Source: Cetobacterium sp. 8H
Lineage (GTDB): Bacteria > Fusobacteriota > Fusobacteriia > Fusobacteriales > Fusobacteriaceae
Direction of reading: 5' to 3'
Assembly: GCF_014250675.1 (NCBI RefSeq)
Contig: NZ_JACHTG010000005.1
Span: 84,174-148,173, forward strand
Length of the DNA: 64,000 nucleotides
Within the stretch, counting starts at the first letter, position 1. Each line of letters starts with the position of its first letter. The notes beneath the pieces are model-generated. The model was not told the origin of the DNA, searched no databases, and saw only the letters and a program-made list of their open reading frames with translations. Below, in pieces: positions 26,271-35,586 of this stretch. The position numbers and the translations under genes are program-made.

Positions 26271-26302
26271 AAAAACTAAAGGCTCGTTAAACTTTAGTTT
26301 TT
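26271..26302 (-). terminator. Riboswitch expression-platform terminator
   Basis: On the minus strand the arms AAAAACTAAAG and CTTTAGTTTTT (10-nt loop) are followed by GTTAGATTTTTTT. The sequence TTTAGTTTTTT just after the aptamer (26386-26397) is complementary to the terminator's first arm, so antiterminator and terminator are mutually exclusive. Confidence 0.75.
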
Positions 26303-26399
26303 ATTAGAAATTAGTAGTTTTTTATTTAATTACAAAAATTGCATCATAAAATATACTCTTATTTCTCATTTTTCCCCCACAAAAAATAAAAAACTAAAT

Positions 26400-26560
26400 T
26401 TTAAATAAGTCTCCTGACTTAGCTTCATCCTACTCCTAACCCTTCCCAGATTTATATCTAGTGGTTATATATTAGTTTCGTCCGCAATACAGTAGCTTGG
26501 GGCTGTGTGGGATTCTCACCCAACTTCCTTTATTAAGCCTTTTGGCATTTAAAATATATG
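26400..26560 (-). promoter_or_regulatory. Cobalamin (B12) riboswitch
   Basis: The minus strand has the B12 element conserved boxes in order: GGGTGAGAATCCC, CAGCCCC, GCTACTGT (around 26489-26525) and the B12 box GTCAGGAGAC (26409-26418). A promoter lies upstream: TTGACA at 26589-26594 and TATCCT at 26566-26571, 17-bp spacer. It controls the ABC/MATE/M14 operon. The divergent gap 26240-26784 holds, besides this switch and its terminator, only the zupT promoter. Confidence 0.93.
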
Positions 26561-26716
26561 TAATAAGGATATCAGTTATATAATATAATGTCAATTTATA
26601 AAACTTTATATTCAAAATATATATGTATTGTTTAATAAGAATGATTACAATGTATAAAAAAAATAAAATTACTTTAATATTTCTAACCCTATATAAATTT
26701 TATAAAACATTTTACT

Positions 26717-26745
26717 TTGACTTTCAAATATTTTAATGTTATAAT
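26717..26745 (+). promoter_or_regulatory. Sigma70 promoter of the ZIP transporter gene
   Basis: TTGACT (26717-26722) and TATAAT (26740-26745) are separated by exactly 17 bp, about 40 bp before the start codon. No obvious Zur-type palindrome overlaps it. Confidence 0.7.
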
Positions 26746-26784
26746 ATTTTAAAAATAAATGTAAAAACAGAGAGGGGTATTCAC

Positions 26785-27585
26785 TTGAACAATATTTTAT
26801 TTGCATTTCTTTTAACACTAGGGGCTGGTCTATGTACCGGTATTGGGAGCTTTATTGCATTTTTTTCTAAAAGAACAAACATAAAATTTCTATCAACGAC
26901 ACTCGGATTTTCAGCAGGTGTTATGATTTATGTTTCATTTGTAGAGATCTTTCCAAAAGCTCAGGAATCACTTATTAGATTTGCAGGCGAAAAAAAGGGA
27001 ACATTATTTACTGTATTAGCTTTTTTCGGAGGCATGCTTTTAATAGCTTTAATTGATAAATTAATTCCAAGTTATGAAAATCCTCACGAGATAAAAAATA
27101 TTGAAGATATCAATGATAAAGCACTACAGAAAAATAAAAACTTGCATAGAATGGGGATTTTTTCGGCACTAGCAATTGCAATACATAACTTTCCAGAAGG
27201 ATTAGCTAGTTTTATGAGTGCAATTGATGACCCAACTTTAGGTGTATCTATAGCTATTGCTATTGCACTACATAATATTCCAGAGGGAATCGCTGTTTCA
27301 GTTCCAATTTATTTTTCAACTGGAAGCAGAAAAAAAGCTCTTATCTATTCCTTCTTATCAGGGATATCCGAACCTCTTGGAGCTTTAATAGGTTATCTAA
27401 TATTACTACCATTTATGAATGATTTGATTTTTGGTATAATTTTTTCTGGAGTAGCTGGGATAATGGTTTTTATCTCCTTAGACGAATTGCTTCCAGCCGC
27501 TGAAAGATATGGAGAACACCACTTAGCTATATATGGTTTAATGAGTGGTATGATTATTATGGCAATTAGTTTATTGGCTTTTTAA
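26785..27585 (+). CDS. zupT: ZIP-family metal transporter ZupT
   Basis: The 266-residue membrane protein has eight helices and both ZIP metal-binding motifs: HNFPEG in helix 4 (about residue 134) and HNIPEG in helix 5 (about 162), plus LGFSAGVMIYVSF. ZupT takes up Zn2+, and also Fe2+, Mn2+ and Co2+, into the cytoplasm. The start codon is TTG 26785, supported by AGAGGGG 9-10 nt upstream. It is divergent from the B12-riboswitch operon, so the region is a metal-uptake neighbourhood. Confidence 0.9.
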   Translation: MNNILFAFLLTLGAGLCTGIGSFIAFFSKRTNIKFLSTTLGFSAGVMIYVSFVEIFPKAQESLIRFAGEKKGTLFTVLAFFGGMLLIALIDKLIPSYENPHEIKNIEDINDKALQKNKNLHRMGIFSALAIAIHNFPEGLASFMSAIDDPTLGVSIAIAIALHNIPEGIAVSVPIYFSTGSRKKALIYSFLSGISEPLGALIGYLILLPFMNDLIFGIIFSGVAGIMVFISLDELLPAAERYGEHHLAIYGLMSGMIIMAISLLAF

Positions 27586-27591
27586 TAAAAG

Positions 27592-27650
27592 AAGCTGATA
27601 AGAATAAAGGGAATAATCCTCCCGCTATTCTCATCAGCTTTAATTTTAGT
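27592..27650. terminator. Terminator shared by zupT and the ferredoxin gene
   Basis: Arms AAGCTGATAAGAATA (27592-27606) and TATTCTCATCAGCTT (27626-27640) pair with one mismatch. T-rich runs on both sides suit bidirectional use. A diverged copy lies at 18685-18729. Confidence 0.75.
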
Positions 27651-27662
27651 AAAATCTACAAA

Positions 27663-27839
27663 TTATACTTGTGATATACAAGATACTGGACATACAGCTG
27701 CACATGAACCACAGTCTATACAGTCATCCTCATTTATTTCTCTTTTTCCACCTTCAACTTCTGATATACATGATACTGGGCATACGCTTTCACAAGCACC
27801 ACAACCAATACATTCATCTTTATTAATTCTATGCGCCAT
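27663..27839 (-). CDS. 2[4Fe-4S] ferredoxin
   Basis: A 58-residue clostridial-type ferredoxin gene is present. It begins MAHRINKDECIGCGACESVC and carries a second cluster motif CIDCGSCAAVC followed by PVSC. The cysteine sets are C10, C13, C16, C20 and C40, C43, C46, C50 with the usual Pro after the fourth Cys. It would carry low-potential electrons in the cytosol for the fermentative redox enzymes. GAGGAGG lies 6 nt before ATG 27839. An AT-rich promoter region with TATAAT lies about 80 bp upstream, and the gene ends at a strong terminator. Confidence 0.95.
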   Translation of the reverse strand: MAHRINKDECIGCGACESVCPVSCISEVEGGKREINEDDCIDCGSCAAVCPVSCISQV

Positions 27840-28072
27840 TTTATTCCTCCTCTATATTGAATTTTTTAGACCCTAAATAATAAGGCTAATTGCTACAACA
27901 AATCTTTTAGTTTAGATTCGTTTATTATATTCAAATTTAGAAAGCACTTTCCTCTAAAAAAAATTTAATTTAGTTACTAAGTATGATATTAATACTATTT
28001 ATTGATTCTAATTGGCATGAACATAGTATCTATTTTAAAGTTTAATTAAAACTATTAAATATTTTGGTAGAT

Positions 28073-28354
28073 AAAAAAAATAGAGGGCAACCATCACGAA
28101 TCCCTCTACTTTACTACTAAATACTTTCACTTTTGAATAACTTTAAAACCTTGTAATTATTTTCTTAAAAATAAAACACTTTACTGACTTTAAATCTATT
28201 ACCTCATATAATAGTTAGAAAAACAACTTCACAATTTGTTAAAATTTATTAAAATTATCCTCTTTGACTCTTTAACATTAAAACATCTTTGAAACTGTGT
28301 GATGGCTATTTTACTACTTTAAATTTAACTATTAAATCCTTTTCTATCTTCTAA
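28073..28354 (-). ncRNA. Candidate structured ncRNA (copy 2) or MITE-like element
   Basis: This copy parallels 13946-14228 in order and sequence. It has -10 TATAAT on the minus strand (28360-28365), a 13-bp inverted repeat (28208-28220 and 28349-28361), an internal CCATCACACA segment on the minus strand (28296-28305) and an intrinsic terminator with arms TAGAGGG (28081-28087) and CCCTCTA (28102-28108) plus an eight-T run. The terminator stem sequence differs from copy 1 while pairing is kept, and the loop still complements the internal segment over 7 bases. The gap 27840-28437 otherwise holds the ferredoxin promoter region (to about 28010) and nothing else visible. Confidence 0.5.
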
Positions 28355-28437
28355 CTATTATTATACTCTTTAGACGTTTATTTCTAAAATAAAAGTTTTA
28401 AAATAAAAAAATTATTTTATCAACTTTTTGAGAAACA

Positions 28438-29247
28438 TTAATCAAACTCATCATATCTTGAAATTTCATTTAAGGCTTTCTCTTTTTTCTTAGCCTCAAC
28501 TTCGACATCAAAATCTTGAAAAAGCCATCTGTATTTTTTTATATCCTCTTCCGATATATAATCACTATGAGATTTATCATCTATAAAATCCTTCCCACTA
28601 GATATGTGAGCCAATGGCTTTCTATCTTTCCATGTTCTTTTTATTCTTTCGACATCGTAATTTTCATCCTTTGTAACTCTTGCATGATGAACATCTAAAA
28701 CCATTGGTGTCCCTATTCTTTCACATAGTTCTAAAACCTCATTAGCTCTATAATAATGACAATTTTCTAAAACTAAAATGCTTCTAGTGTAATCATCTAG
28801 CTGCATATATGTTTCAATAAATTTTTCTACTCCAGATTTTTTACCAATATGAAGAATTAAATCTCTTATACCTACTAACTTTGCAAAATCCACTTGGTTT
28901 TTAAGTATTTTTAAAGAGTTTTCAACAACTTTTAAACTATCACTATTTAACACAACAAATTGATCTGGATGAATAATCAATCTAAGTTTCGAACTATATC
29001 CTTTTATAATTTTTATTTTTTCTAAAATTTCTTTATCTTTTCTCCAATCCCAAAGATCAGGATAAGGAATTACAGATGATGAAACTCTATATATATACCC
29101 TTTTTCCAAGCAAAATTTTATGCACTCTAGTGTGTAATCCAAATTAAAAAGTGCTGCCAATTTAACTTTTTCTGGATTAAAGTTTTTTAGTGCATTCACA
29201 CCTTTTTTCATTCCTCTTCCATCCAACATACAAACAAGCCCTAACAT
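28438..29247 (-). CDS. uvsE: UV DNA-damage endonuclease (UvsE/UVDE)
   Basis: The 269-residue protein matches the UVDE TIM-barrel endonuclease family. Conserved metal-binding segments are present: IHPDQFVVLNS (His, about residue 93), LILHIGKK, LVLENCHYYRANEVLELC (Glu, about 162), MVLDVHHAR and HISSGKDFIDDKSHSDYI, with the terminal VEVEAKKKEKAL. It nicks DNA 5' to UV photoproducts and other lesions. The start uses ATG 29247 with GGTGGTGAG upstream. It stands alone. A shorter N-terminal region than fungal UVDE is normal for bacterial forms. Confidence 0.9.
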   Translation of the reverse strand: MLGLVCMLDGRGMKKGVNALKNFNPEKVKLAALFNLDYTLECIKFCLEKGYIYRVSSSVIPYPDLWDWRKDKEILEKIKIIKGYSSKLRLIIHPDQFVVLNSDSLKVVENSLKILKNQVDFAKLVGIRDLILHIGKKSGVEKFIETYMQLDDYTRSILVLENCHYYRANEVLELCERIGTPMVLDVHHARVTKDENYDVERIKRTWKDRKPLAHISSGKDFIDDKSHSDYISEEDIKKYRWLFQDFDVEVEAKKKEKALNEISRYDEFD

Positions 29248-29367
29248 CTCACCACCATCCTTTAATCATTTATACTAAGGTTTACTATTAAATCTTTTTA
29301 AAGGAAAGGTATTTATAAAACAGAATACAAGTTGAGGCTTATTTTCTATATTTAAAGGAGGTTTTTA

Positions 29368-31041
29368 ATGGAAATGTTTTGTTTTCAATGCCAAGAAACA
29401 GCTAAAAATACTGGTTGTACAGTTAGAGGTGTTTGTGGAAAAATACCAGTTGAAGCTAAAGTAGAAGATTTACTTGTTTATCTTTCAAAAGGAATTTCAG
29501 TTTGTAGTAGTAAACTTCGTCATTTAGGATTAAAAGACACAAAAATTGATTATTTCATAATTAATGCTTTATTTACAACAATAACTAATGCAAATTTCGA
29601 CACAAAAAAATTATATTTAATGGTAGAAAATGGAGTAAATTTAAGAGATGACCTTTATGCTAAATGTTTAGAAAAAAATATAGAAATTGAAGGTTTTTAT
29701 GGACATCTATTTGAGCCAAAAGAAGTTCTTTGTAATTTTGAAAAAGCATTAGAATTTGCAAATGAAAATGGTGTTTTGAGAAATACAGATATCGACAAAC
29801 GTTCTTTAGTCGAAACAGTAACATATGGATTAAAAGGTATGGCTGCTTATTTAGAGCATGCTGCAAATTTAGGATATGAAAATGAAGAAAATATAGTTTT
29901 TGTTGAGAAAGCATTATGTGATATCGAAAATCCAAATAAAACAATAGAAGAACTTATCCAATTAGTTCTAGACACAGGAATGTATGGTGTCAAGGCTATG
30001 GAAATTCTTGATAGAGCTAACACTGAAACCTATGGTCATCCTGTAGCAGGAAAGGCAAATATTGGGGTTGGAACAAATCCTGGAATTTTGATATCTGGAC
30101 ACGATTTAAAAGATATGGAAAGACTACTAGAACAAACTAAAGGAACTGGAGTTGATGTATATACTCACTCGGAAATGCTTCCAGCAAATTACTACCCAGC
30201 TTTTAAAAAGTATGAACATTTCCGTGGAAACTATGGTGGCTCATGGTGGAGTCAAGATAAAGAATTTCCAACTTTCAATGGTCCAATCTTATTTACAAGT
30301 AATTGTATTGTTCCTTACCCATTTAGAGAAGGTGCTAAAAAACTTAATTATATAAATAAAGTTTTTACAACAAATTCTGCTGGAATGGAAGGATGCAGAC
30401 ACATTGAAATAGATGAATTTGGAAATAAAGATTTTTCTGAAATTATAAATCTTGCAAAACAATGTGAACCACCTATTGAAATTGAAAAAGGTGAGGTAAA
30501 TGGTGGATTTGCTCACAATCAAGTTTTACAACTTAAAGATAAAATTATAGATGCCGTTAAATCTGGAGCTATTAAAAGATTCATTGTTATGGGTGGATGT
30601 GATGGTAGAATGGCTGATAGAAAATACTATACAGAATTTGCTGAAAATCTTCCTAAAGATACAGTTATTTTAACAGCAGGATGCGCTAAATTCCGTTATT
30701 TAAAACTACCTTTAGGGGACATTGGTGGAATTCCAAGAGTTTTAGATGCAGGGCAATGTAACGATTCTTATTCTTTAGCGGTTATCGCACTAGCTCTAAA
30801 AGATGCATTTGGACTTGACGATATTAATAAATTACCAATCGTTTATAATATTGCTTGGTATGAACAAAAAGCAGCAATAGTTCTTCTAGCTTTACTTTAT
30901 TTAGGAATAAAGAATATTCATGTAGGGCCTACTCTTCCTGCTTTCTTATCTCCAAATGTAGTTAAAGTTCTAGTGGATAATTTTGGATTATCAGGAATAG
31001 GAACCGTTGACGAAGATTTAAAAAAATTTAATTTAGTGTAA
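29368..31041 (+). CDS. hcp: Hybrid-cluster protein / hydroxylamine reductase
   Basis: The 557-residue protein has the N-terminal cluster motif [19 protein letters not shown] (cysteines near residues 5, 8, 17 and 23) and the hybrid-cluster ligands, including [35 protein letters not shown] and VMGGCDGR...[11 protein letters not shown]. Hcp reduces NO or hydroxylamine and protects anaerobes from nitrosative stress. AAAGGAGG precedes ATG 29368. A cupin gene follows 83 bp downstream on the same strand with its own ribosome site; both end at one terminator. No FNR-type palindrome was found upstream. Confidence 0.95.
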   Translation: MEMFCFQCQETAKNTGCTVRGVCGKIPVEAKVEDLLVYLSKGISVCSSKLRHLGLKDTKIDYFIINALFTTITNANFDTKKLYLMVENGVNLRDDLYAKCLEKNIEIEGFYGHLFEPKEVLCNFEKALEFANENGVLRNTDIDKRSLVETVTYGLKGMAAYLEHAANLGYENEENIVFVEKALCDIENPNKTIEELIQLVLDTGMYGVKAMEILDRANTETYGHPVAGKANIGVGTNPGILISGHDLKDMERLLEQTKGTGVDVYTHSEMLPANYYPAFKKYEHFRGNYGGSWWSQDKEFPTFNGPILFTSNCIVPYPFREGAKKLNYINKVFTTNSAGMEGCRHIEIDEFGNKDFSEIINLAKQCEPPIEIEKGEVNGGFAHNQVLQLKDKIIDAVKSGAIKRFIVMGGCDGRMADRKYYTEFAENLPKDTVILTAGCAKFRYLKLPLGDIGGIPRVLDAGQCNDSYSLAVIALALKDAFGLDDINKLPIVYNIAWYEQKAAIVLLALLYLGIKNIHVGPTLPAFLSPNVVKVLVDNFGLSGIGTVDEDLKKFNLV

Positions 31042-31124
31042 ATATGCAGTGAAAATAATGAATAAAAACACAATTAGATGATATATATATGAATTGTTTT
31101 ATTATAATAAGGAGGTAAAATTTC

Positions 31125-31541
31125 ATGAAAAAATGTGATTGTCAAGAAGTAAAAGAACCAGTAATTTTAAATCCGGATACTGAAGGAAATGCAGATGAAG
31201 TAATTTATGAACAAATAAGAGAAAAAATTGAAGATGGATTCTTTGAGGATAATCCAGTTTATGATAAAAACTCTTTTCCTCCTGAATTAAAAAAGAAGAA
31301 TGAAACTCCAATTATGAATGAAAAAACAATTTTTGCCGATATTTTAAAAGCCCATAAACTTCCTGAAGGAAAATTTGGTCTTTTAAGAGTTCTATCTGGA
31401 AAAGTGAATTTTATCTGGGAAGAAGATCCAGAAATCATATATACAGTTGATTCAGAACATCCTTTGGTTATAGTTCCAGAAAAACTTCATAGAGTTATTT
31501 TAAATGGCCCTATGGAGTTAAGAGTAGAATTTTATGAGTAA
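31125..31541 (+). CDS. TehB/YeaR-type DUF1971 cupin
   Basis: The 138-residue protein has a short cysteine-bearing N-terminus (KKCDCQE), a disordered acidic stretch to about residue 50, then a DUF1971 cupin barrel with KAHKLPEGKFGLLRVLSGKV and PLVIVPEKLHRVIL. E. coli YeaR, a relative, is induced by nitrate and nitric oxide, and TehB carries the same fold. Sitting after hcp, a role in the nitrosative or tellurite stress response is likely. GGAGG is 12 nt before ATG. Confidence 0.75.
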   Translation: MKKCDCQEVKEPVILNPDTEGNADEVIYEQIREKIEDGFFEDNPVYDKNSFPPELKKKNETPIMNEKTIFADILKAHKLPEGKFGLLRVLSGKVNFIWEEDPEIIYTVDSEHPLVIVPEKLHRVILNGPMELRVEFYE

Positions 31542-31545
31542 ATAG

Positions 31546-31580
31546 TTAATGGGCTAGTTTTCTAGCCCATTAATTTATTT
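31546..31580 (+). terminator. Intrinsic terminator of the hcp operon
   Basis: Arms TTAATGGGCTAG and CTAGCCCATTAA with a 4-nt loop, followed by TTTATTTTT. Confidence 0.85.
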
Positions 31581-31603
31581 TTATTAAGATTTAAATACCA
31601 ACA

Positions 31604-31669
31604 ATATCATTTGATATACAAAATATATCAGATACAATTTTTTTGTAATAAGTTGTATCATATGATACA
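31604..31669. promoter_or_regulatory. Tandem palindromic operators upstream of the dehydratase activase
   Basis: TGTATCATATGATACA (31654-31669) is a perfect 16-bp palindrome. A related inverted repeat ATATCATTTGATAT lies at 31604-31617, and TATATCAGATACA sequence between resembles half-sites. Spacing of the two centres is about 51 bp, near five helical turns. The palindrome differs from that at 1788 only in the fourth base pair of each half. A regulator is not identified. Confidence 0.6.
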
Positions 31670-31725
31670 GATTTTGTTTTATTTTAATGTTAATATAAAT
31701 TTAAAAGAATATTTTGGAGGAAGAA

Positions 31726-34700
31726 ATGAAGTTAGGGTTAGATTTGGGAAATTCAACAATCAAAGTAACACTATTAGATAGTGCTAATACTTTAATATAC
31801 AAAGAAAGCTTTTTCCATTTAGGAAAAATTGAGAATAAAGTTTTAAATATAATTAATAGTATTGAAACGAAATTTAAAGAAAAAACATTTTTTTTAGCTA
31901 TTACTGGAGATAATAGCAAAAAATTTCTAAAATTAAAAAAATATATAATTAATGAAATTCCTTGTTCAGTTGAGGGAACAAAATTTTTATATCCTGAAGT
32001 TAAAACTATTATTGATATAGGTGGGCAAAACTCAAAGTATATAACAAATTTTTCTAGCAAAACTGAACAGTTGATTTTTGCTACAAATACAAGTTGTTCT
32101 GCAGGAACAGGTTCATTTTTAGAAGAACAAGCTTCAAGATTAAAGATATCCTTAGATGAAATATCAACTCTATGTAGGTCTTCTAAAAACATGATAAATA
32201 TAGCAGGAAGATGTAGTGTTTTTTCAAAAACAGACATAACTCATCATCATCAAGAGGGAGCTAAAATAGATGATATACTAATGGGATTATGCACTGCATT
32301 AATAAGAAATTTTAAAGGAAATGTTATAAAAAGACAGCAATTAGAAACACCTATTCTTTTAATTGGAGGATTAAGTTCTAATTATGGGATAAACAAATCT
32401 CTAAAAACAGTACTTCAACTAAAAGAAAACGAGTTAATTGTGAACAAAGACTTTAATGTAGTTACAGCATTTGGTGCAGCCCTTTTATCTAGAGAAAAAA
32501 TATCAATCGAAGAGTTTAAAAATATTTTTGAAAAAGAAGAAAATAATATAAAATATTCATCATCTCTAAATCCTCTTAAAAATTTTGGGATTAATGATAG
32601 TTTAAATAAGCATAATTTAAAAGGAAAAGAAAAAACTAATGAAGGTTACTTAGGTATAGATATTGGTTCTACAAGTACAAATCTTGTTGTTACAGATGAA
32701 GATGGAGATGTGATATCATATAAGTATTTAAGGACAAAGGGAGATCCTATTTCTGCAGTTGAAAATGGATTGGAAGAGATTGCTAAAGAGTTTCCTAATG
32801 GAATAGCTTTTAAATCAATAGTTACGACAGGTTCAGGAAGATATTTAATAGGTAAAAAATTAAATGCTGATGATATTATAAACGAGATTACAACTCAAGC
32901 TAAAGCAGCCAGTCATATGGATAAAGATGTAGACACAATATTTGAAATCGGTGGTCAAGATTCTAAATATATTCATATTGAAAATGGAATAGTTGATGAT
33001 TTTGAAATGAATAAGATATGTGCTGCAGGGACAGGTTCATTTTTAGAGGAACAATCTTTAAAACTTGGAACTCCAATAGAAGATTTTTCTGCAATTGCCT
33101 TAAAAGGAGAAGCTCCTTGTGATTTAGGAGAAAGGTGTACCGTTTTTATAGAAGGAAGTATCAATAAAGCTATTAGCGAAAATATAAGCTATGAAAATAT
33201 ATACTCTGGGCTTTGTTATTCAATTGTAAAAAATTATTTAAACGGTGTCGTAGGAAATAGAACTATAGGTAAAAAAATATTTCTCCAAGGTGGGATAGCT
33301 TATAATCAAGGAGTTGTAAATGCATTTAGAGCCATTACTGGAAGAGAAATAATAGTCCCATCATTCTTTAGTGTAACAGGAGCTTATGGTGCTAGCCTTT
33401 ATGCAAAAGAAGTTTTTGATAGAAAATCCACAGATTCAAAAGAGAGCTTCTCTGAAAAAATTGATTATAAAAAGCAATCTAAAGAGATATTCTTAGAAGA
33501 TTATATAGATGAGATTGATCCATCTAAAAAAACAGTTGGAATCCCTAGAGTTTTATTTTTCTATAAGTTATTCCCTATATTTAATAAATTCTTTAGAAGC
33601 TTAGGATATAATGTAATTTTATCAGATGAGACTTCAAATAAAACTATAAATCTAAGTAGAGAAAATTCAACTCATGAGATATGTTATCCCATTAAGTTAG
33701 CTAATGGACATGTAGCTGAGTTACTAGCTAAAGGTGTTGATTATATTTTTCTTCCTAACCTTCATGAAGTGATGCATCATAGCTCAACAGCAAGGACAAA
33801 TTATTCATGTATGTACATGCAATCTGTAGGAAAAATTGTAGAGTCTAATATAAATTTTCCTGAGAAAAAAGTAGTTTTGCTTAATCCATCAATAACATTT
33901 AAGTTTGGAAAAACATACATTGCTAAGACTCTTCTTGAAATGTGTGAAACTTTAGGTGTATCAAAGTTTAAAGGTATAAACGCAATAAAAAATTCTCTTT
34001 TAATGTATGCTAGAATAACTAATCATATGGAAAATATTGGAAAAACTGTTATTGAAAATGCTAAAAAAGATGAAAAGATTTTTGTTATCATGGCAAGAGA
34101 ATATGATGTTGCAGATCCAATATTAAATATGGGGATATCTAAAAAATTAGAGGATATGGGATATAAAGTTTTAAGTATTGGAAATTTAGAAGCATTTTCT
34201 CTAAATTTAGAAAAAGATTATCCTAATATGTATTGGCCTTTTGGACAGCATTTATTGGCTGGTGCTAAAATAGTTAAAGATACTCAAAACTTGTATGCTA
34301 TTCATATAACTAATCACGGATGTGGTCCTGATAGTATTTTATCTCACTATTTTAAGCAAGAAATGAGTGGAAAACCTTATTTGCATATAGAAGTAGATGA
34401 GCATTCGTCATCTGTTGGAATAATAACGAGATTAGAGGCTTTTGTTAATAGTTTAGAAGGTTATACAGGAAAAAATATAAACTGGAACTACAAATCACAT
34501 TTAGAATCAAATAATCAAAAGATTTATATTCCTTATATGTATCCACTATCTAATTTACTAAAAGAAAAATTTAAAAAAGAGGGAAATAGTCCTATTATTC
34601 TTCCTCAATCAACAGCTAAGTCTCTAAATGTAGGAAAGAAGTTTATAAAAGGAAAGGAGTATCTATCTCTTACTAATATTTTAGGAGATATTTTCTCAAA

Positions 34701-35568
34701 CATTACAAAGGAAGACGAAGGGGTTATCTTTTTACCACAAGATGAAGGTGGAGAAATTTCAGGACAATATGCAGAATTTATAAATAGAAAATTATATGAA
34801 GAAAAATATAAAGTCAAAGTTTTCTCACCATTTTTAGAGGATATTCCACAAAATAACGAATTTAAAGATTATTTTTATGTTACTATTTTAAGTGATTTGA
34901 TTATGAATAGTAATTATAATGAAAGAGAGAAATACATAGAGCTAGCTAAAAATATTATAAATTCAGGAATTACTGAAGATAAAATATTAAAGTTTACAAA
35001 TGAAATAAAAAAAGGATTATTAAAATTAAATAGAGCGAAAAATTTACTTGTAATTGGAGAATTTAGTGTTCTAATGACTCCAACTATGAATAAAAACTTA
35101 TTTGAAGCTTTAGAAAAAAAATATCATTTATATTACTCACCATATAGTGAAGGGCTTTTATTTAAATGGATTTCATATTTTAATTCAAAAAAAGTAAAAG
35201 ACTTTAAACTATATTCTAGTAATATCAATAACTATACTTCAGTTATTGAAAAAATTTCTAAAATATTAGGTGTAGATTCACCATATAGCGAATCTATTTC
35301 AAAAATTGAGGATTATTCTAAAATAGATTTAAAACATTTTAACGGTGGAGACGGAAAATATAGATTAGGAAAAACTTTAGATTTTAATTCAAAAGTTGAT
35401 GGAATTATAGCTGTAAACTCTATGCATGAGAACACAAATACTGTTTTAAAGCATATTTTAGAAAATAAAAAGAAAGATCTGTTAAAGCCTTACATAAATT
35501 TAGAATTTGATTACAGTAGTCATGGTAACATGAATTTTCTTTTAGATAGTTTTTTATTTTATTTATAA
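31726..35568 (+). CDS. Multidomain 2-hydroxyacyl-CoA dehydratase activase-related protein (BcrAD/BadFG family)
   Basis: The 1280-residue protein contains two ASKHA ATPase domains in tandem. One spans about residues 1-265 (LDLGNSTIK, IDIGGQNSKY, NTSCSAGTGSFLEEQ, GRCSVFSK), the other about 305-570 (IDIGSTSTNLV, EIGGQDSKYI, CAAGTGSFLEEQ, GERCTVF). These are followed by a DUF2229 domain (about 605-830; HEICYPIKLANGHV, ITNHGCGPDS near 865) and a HgdB-like C-terminal part. The [4Fe-4S] Cys ligands of activases are present in both halves. It would use ATP to drive low-potential electrons, though no dehydratase genes are nearby, so its partner is unknown. ATG 31726 has GGAGG upstream. Confidence 0.87.
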   Translation: MKLGLDLGNSTIKVTLLDSANTLIYKESFFHLGKIENKVLNIINSIETKFKEKTFFLAITGDNSKKFLKLKKYIINEIPCSVEGTKFLYPEVKTIIDIGGQNSKYITNFSSKTEQLIFATNTSCSAGTGSFLEEQASRLKISLDEISTLCRSSKNMINIAGRCSVFSKTDITHHHQEGAKIDDILMGLCTALIRNFKGNVIKRQQLETPILLIGGLSSNYGINKSLKTVLQLKENELIVNKDFNVVTAFGAALLSREKISIEEFKNIFEKEENNIKYSSSLNPLKNFGINDSLNKHNLKGKEKTNEGYLGIDIGSTSTNLVVTDEDGDVISYKYLRTKGDPISAVENGLEEIAKEFPNGIAFKSIVTTGSGRYLIGKKLNADDIINEITTQAKAASHMDKDVDTIFEIGGQDSKYIHIENGIVDDFEMNKICAAGTGSFLEEQSLKLGTPIEDFSAIALKGEAPCDLGERCTVFIEGSINKAISENISYENIYSGLCYSIVKNYLNGVVGNRTIGKKIFLQGGIAYNQGVVNAFRAITGREIIVPSFFSVTGAYGASLYAKEVFDRKSTDSKESFSEKIDYKKQSKEIFLEDYIDEIDPSKKTVGIPRVLFFYKLFPIFNKFFRSLGYNVILSDETSNKTINLSRENSTHEICYPIKLANGHVAELLAKGVDYIFLPNLHEVMHHSSTARTNYSCMYMQSVGKIVESNINFPEKKVVLLNPSITFKFGKTYIAKTLLEMCETLGVSKFKGINAIKNSLLMYARITNHMENIGKTVIENAKKDEKIFVIMAREYDVADPILNMGISKKLEDMGYKVLSIGNLEAFSLNLEKDYPNMYWPFGQHLLAGAKIVKDTQNLYAIHITNHGCGPDSILSHYFKQEMSGKPYLHIEVDEHSSSVGIITRLEAFVNSLEGYTGKNINWNYKSHLESNNQKIYIPYMYPLSNLLKEKFKKEGNSPIILPQSTAKSLNVGKKFIKGKEYLSLTNILGDIFSNITKEDEGVIFLPQDEGGEISGQYAEFINRKLYEEKYKVKVFSPFLEDIPQNNEFKDYFYVTILSDLIMNSNYNEREKYIELAKNIINSGITEDKILKFTNEIKKGLLKLNRAKNLLVIGEFSVLMTPTMNKNLFEALEKKYHLYYSPYSEGLLFKWISYFNSKKVKDFKLYSSNINNYTSVIEKISKILGVDSPYSESISKIEDYSKIDLKHFNGGDGKYRLGKTLDFNSKVDGIIAVNSMHENTNTVLKHILENKKKDLLKPYINLEFDYSSHGNMNFLLDSFLFYL

Positions 35569-35586
35569 AAATTAAGGAGGAATAAA

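Noticed and set aside
31714..31725. TTG start 12 bp before the activase ATG
   Set aside because: It overlaps the Shine-Dalgarno GGAGG; ATG 31726 is correctly spaced.
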